A DNA stretch of 64,000 nt from assembly GCA_009617715.1 (NCBI GenBank), contig VTFK01000086.1, positions 124,001-188,000 of the forward strand, in the 5' to 3' direction. Below the pieces are notes generated by a model. The model searched no databases, was not told where the DNA came from, and was given only the letters and a program-made list of their open reading frames with translations. Both the position numbers and the translations under genes were made by a program. Shown here piece after piece: positions 61,971 to 64,000 of this stretch. How positions within the stretch are numbered: position 1 is the first letter of the stretch; each line of letters begins with the position of its first letter. This stretch comes from Plectrocnemia conspersa (lineage: Eukaryota; Arthropoda; Insecta; Trichoptera; Polycentropodidae).

Positions 61971-62639
61971 AATCAATGGAGAAGATAACAAATAATTTAC
62001 AGTTCCTATAAGCCCTGTTGATTAAACTAACATCAATACAAAACGAGAGGAATTTATCCACGGCCAAAATATTTTTAACGAAAAAATAACATTTACTTTA
62101 GATGTCATGTGTTTTTAAAGGGTTATTTTAAGAATAATATGTAATAATGTATCTAAAATACTTTACTGTATCACATGCATTTTTTCATGAATCAAAATTT
62201 CTCGAGAAATTTAAGAAGTGAAGACGAGATATCTCATTTCTCGAGAAATGAAAATCATCGAAAAATCAGAATAAGATAAAATTTCGAATTTTAATTCGTT
62301 CAATTTTAAAAAAAATATGAGGTTTCGAATAACCATGAATTAATATCATTCCGTCTATTTACCAATATCAGGTGATTTATGGTTTATTTTATATTCATGG
62401 TTTTAATTTATCTACAACATGATTCATTTTAATCTTGCCTGATTTAAGAAACGAAATAGTTTCATTAGAATATTATAATAATGGTGCAAACTCAGGTTTA
62501 GGGCTTTTTTGGAATCTAAACATTATTCTGATATATTTTGGTTATCATAGAGAATCCATGGTAATGATTCTTTTTATGAATAGTGCCCTGTTGTTGTTTT
62601 TTTTTTAATATTAACAAAAATCAGTTTTTTTAACAATTT

Positions 62640-62850
62640 GGTCAATCAAGCGGTACCAGTGGTCTATTTGTTTCACCTTTAATATGGCATCCAAATGTGA
62701 AAATGTTGCAGGAGAACCTCTAAATTCACTGCGAGTGTCCAGTTTTATGTGGATAAGCTTCAATAGTGTTTCTCGATATTTTTCATCAACAGCAGAAGTC
62801 TTTCACGGGACTCAAATATCGCCAGTAAGAAATTTGTCGGATCCCTAACA
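62640..62850 (-). pseudogene. Unrecognised coding-like relic
   Basis: On the minus strand one frame reads GSDKFLTGDI, stop, VP, stop, KTSAVDEKYRETLLKLIHIK, LDTRSEFRGSPATFSHLD and AILKVKQIDHWYRLIDQIV. The roughly 55 final codons are open with balanced composition. I do not recognise the family. Probably part of a decayed mobile element. Confidence 0.35.
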
Positions 62851-64000
62851 GTACCATTGCCAAATTGCTATTTTTTACGATTTTCGCCGAATTATATTAC
62901 AGTTTGAACTTGTACAAAAAAGGATACATAAATCTTTTGTCGACACCATAATGCATTATAGCCCAAAAAATAAAATAAATAATATTGTTATTAACCGATT
63001 TGTACTGAGTAGAAATGCCACTTGATATAAAACAATTTTATATATTGAAATATAATATTTGTATATTGTATAGTATTACCCAGTTAATATAAAAAAAATA
63101 TACATACTATACTTCAGTTTGTTTTACCATTATACTATTATCACGTCTAAACGGTAAAATCAATCCATCAATCAAGCTAAAACTGTTTCTAAATATTAAA
63201 TATAAAATAAATATATACCAACATAACATCAACGCCAACCTGTCAAGTTTTATGAAACATAAACTTATCGTCTCTTTAAAAATATATTTATTTTAAATTA
63301 TAGATATACAACACAAACGATGTATGCTTGGTAAAATCTAATGTAGAGCTTGATTAATTACTTCCAAATCAGATTTGTGGTCAGGAAGCATTGTACTTCT
63401 AATGTCAAGATGACTGATTGACTTAAAAGCCAAACCCACTTTAATACTTTCATGAATTAAAGCGATTAATATTATTATTCGGTAAGCAATTTAATATTTA
63501 CATTAGTATCTTGAAACTTAATTTAAACTTGAAAAATGAGTCTAAAGCGCAATTTATGGCACACCTATTATATAAAGCAATTTTAATGAAATTTAACATT
63601 TTTATAGACACCATTAACGTCTCTCTATTGTCTTTCCAGCATAAGGTCAGAAACCCTTAATCTTTATTACCTGTTAAAAATATGTTATCTTTTTCTTTCA
63701 CAACTAATGTGATATTGCATTCATAATTAAAATTAAAAACACTCATATTAAAAAAATATACAAATATGATAATGTTACTTATCAAGACTATCTATGATAT
63801 CAATTTAAATGTTTTTATTGATTGAAACATTAAGGAAAAATACAAAAACTATAATATATACTTACAGTATATACGGCTTTGTTAAGTCACGTGTAAGAAA
63901 ACGTGGCAAGTTAAACTCGCATTAGTCTAAAATAAATGAGCATGAAACGCATATTTTTATAGAAAAGTTAATATAAAGAAATGGGTCATATTTTTTTATG

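Larger units (their letters stand above)
42552..64000 (-). other. 5' region of the KCNQ gene: upstream intron or flank
   Basis: No further host exon could be identified. The region holds a mariner-type MITE, a Helitron relic, an unclassified inverted-repeat element, a SINE, an RT fragment and a deleted hAT, all listed separately, plus scattered GC-richer islands. Stretches 43.4-44.6, 46.6-49.2, 52.1-54.6 and 59.9-61.7 kb hold no gene that I can support. Confidence 0.4.

Noticed and set aside
1..64000. CRISPR arrays, rRNA genes, stand-alone tRNA genes, bacterial operons
   Set aside because: None seen. tRNA-like boxes occur only inside the three SINE copies.

Overview
The window is AT-rich eukaryotic nuclear DNA, almost certainly from an insect or other arthropod. 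The order is uncertain; Lepidoptera would fit but is not shown. Evidence: one recognisable host gene split into small exons by very large introns, consensus GT/AG splice sites, and a dense set of decayed transposable elements (hAT, Tc1/mariner, Helitron, Jockey/CR1-type LINEs, a tRNA-derived SINE). There is no prokaryotic gene organisation, and most long open frames are chance or shadow frames.

Host gene: the minus strand carries the 5' (N-terminal) part of a KCNQ-type voltage-gated potassium channel gene. The secure exon is 19,876-20,035, encoding the basic pre-S1 segment and the KCNQ signature [18 protein letters not shown] at the start of S1. A GC-rich N-terminal exon at 36,535-36,766 has a perfect donor and the matching intron phase. 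A small possible further upstream exon lies near 42,489-42,551. The rest of the channel is not visible in 1-19,875, so it must lie beyond the left edge and the intron after the S1 exon exceeds 19.8 kb. Most of the window is therefore intron or 5' flank of this gene.

Layout: 1-180 SINE (minus); 2,131-3,244 intact short hAT copy inserted 10 bp before the presumed ATG of a decayed ZBED/GTF2IRD2-like hAT transposase (3,255-4,262); 4.9-5.3 kb GC-richer island; 10.2 kb SINE; 12.0-12.4 kb LINE reverse transcriptase relic (minus); 15.2-15.4 kb large foldback; 18,171-19,284 second copy of the short hAT in opposite orientation; 19.9-20.0 kb KCNQ exon; 20.4-21.5 kb Tc1 relic, then a LINE tail and a second ZBED-like hAT relic (21.6-22.3 kb); 22.6-23.4 kb Helitron helicase relic; 25.2 and 26.6-26.9 kb LINE relics; possible LINE relic at 29.8-30.1 kb; 36.5 and 42.5 kb host exons; 49.2-49.7 kb mariner-type MITE; 49.8-51.1 kb Helitron N-terminal relic; 54.7-55.7 kb unclassified inverted-repeat element; 56.1 kb SINE; 57.5 kb LINE relic; 58,258-59,325 deleted hAT with perfect target duplication.

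I found no wholly new system. The most interesting items are the two near-identical 1,114-bp hAT copies with perfect 8-bp target duplications, the nested insertion at 3.25 kb, several coding-like but unrecognised fragments (7.0, 32.7, 51.9, 61.8 and 62.7 kb), and a repeat that sits beside both Helitron relics and also occurs at 43.2 kb.
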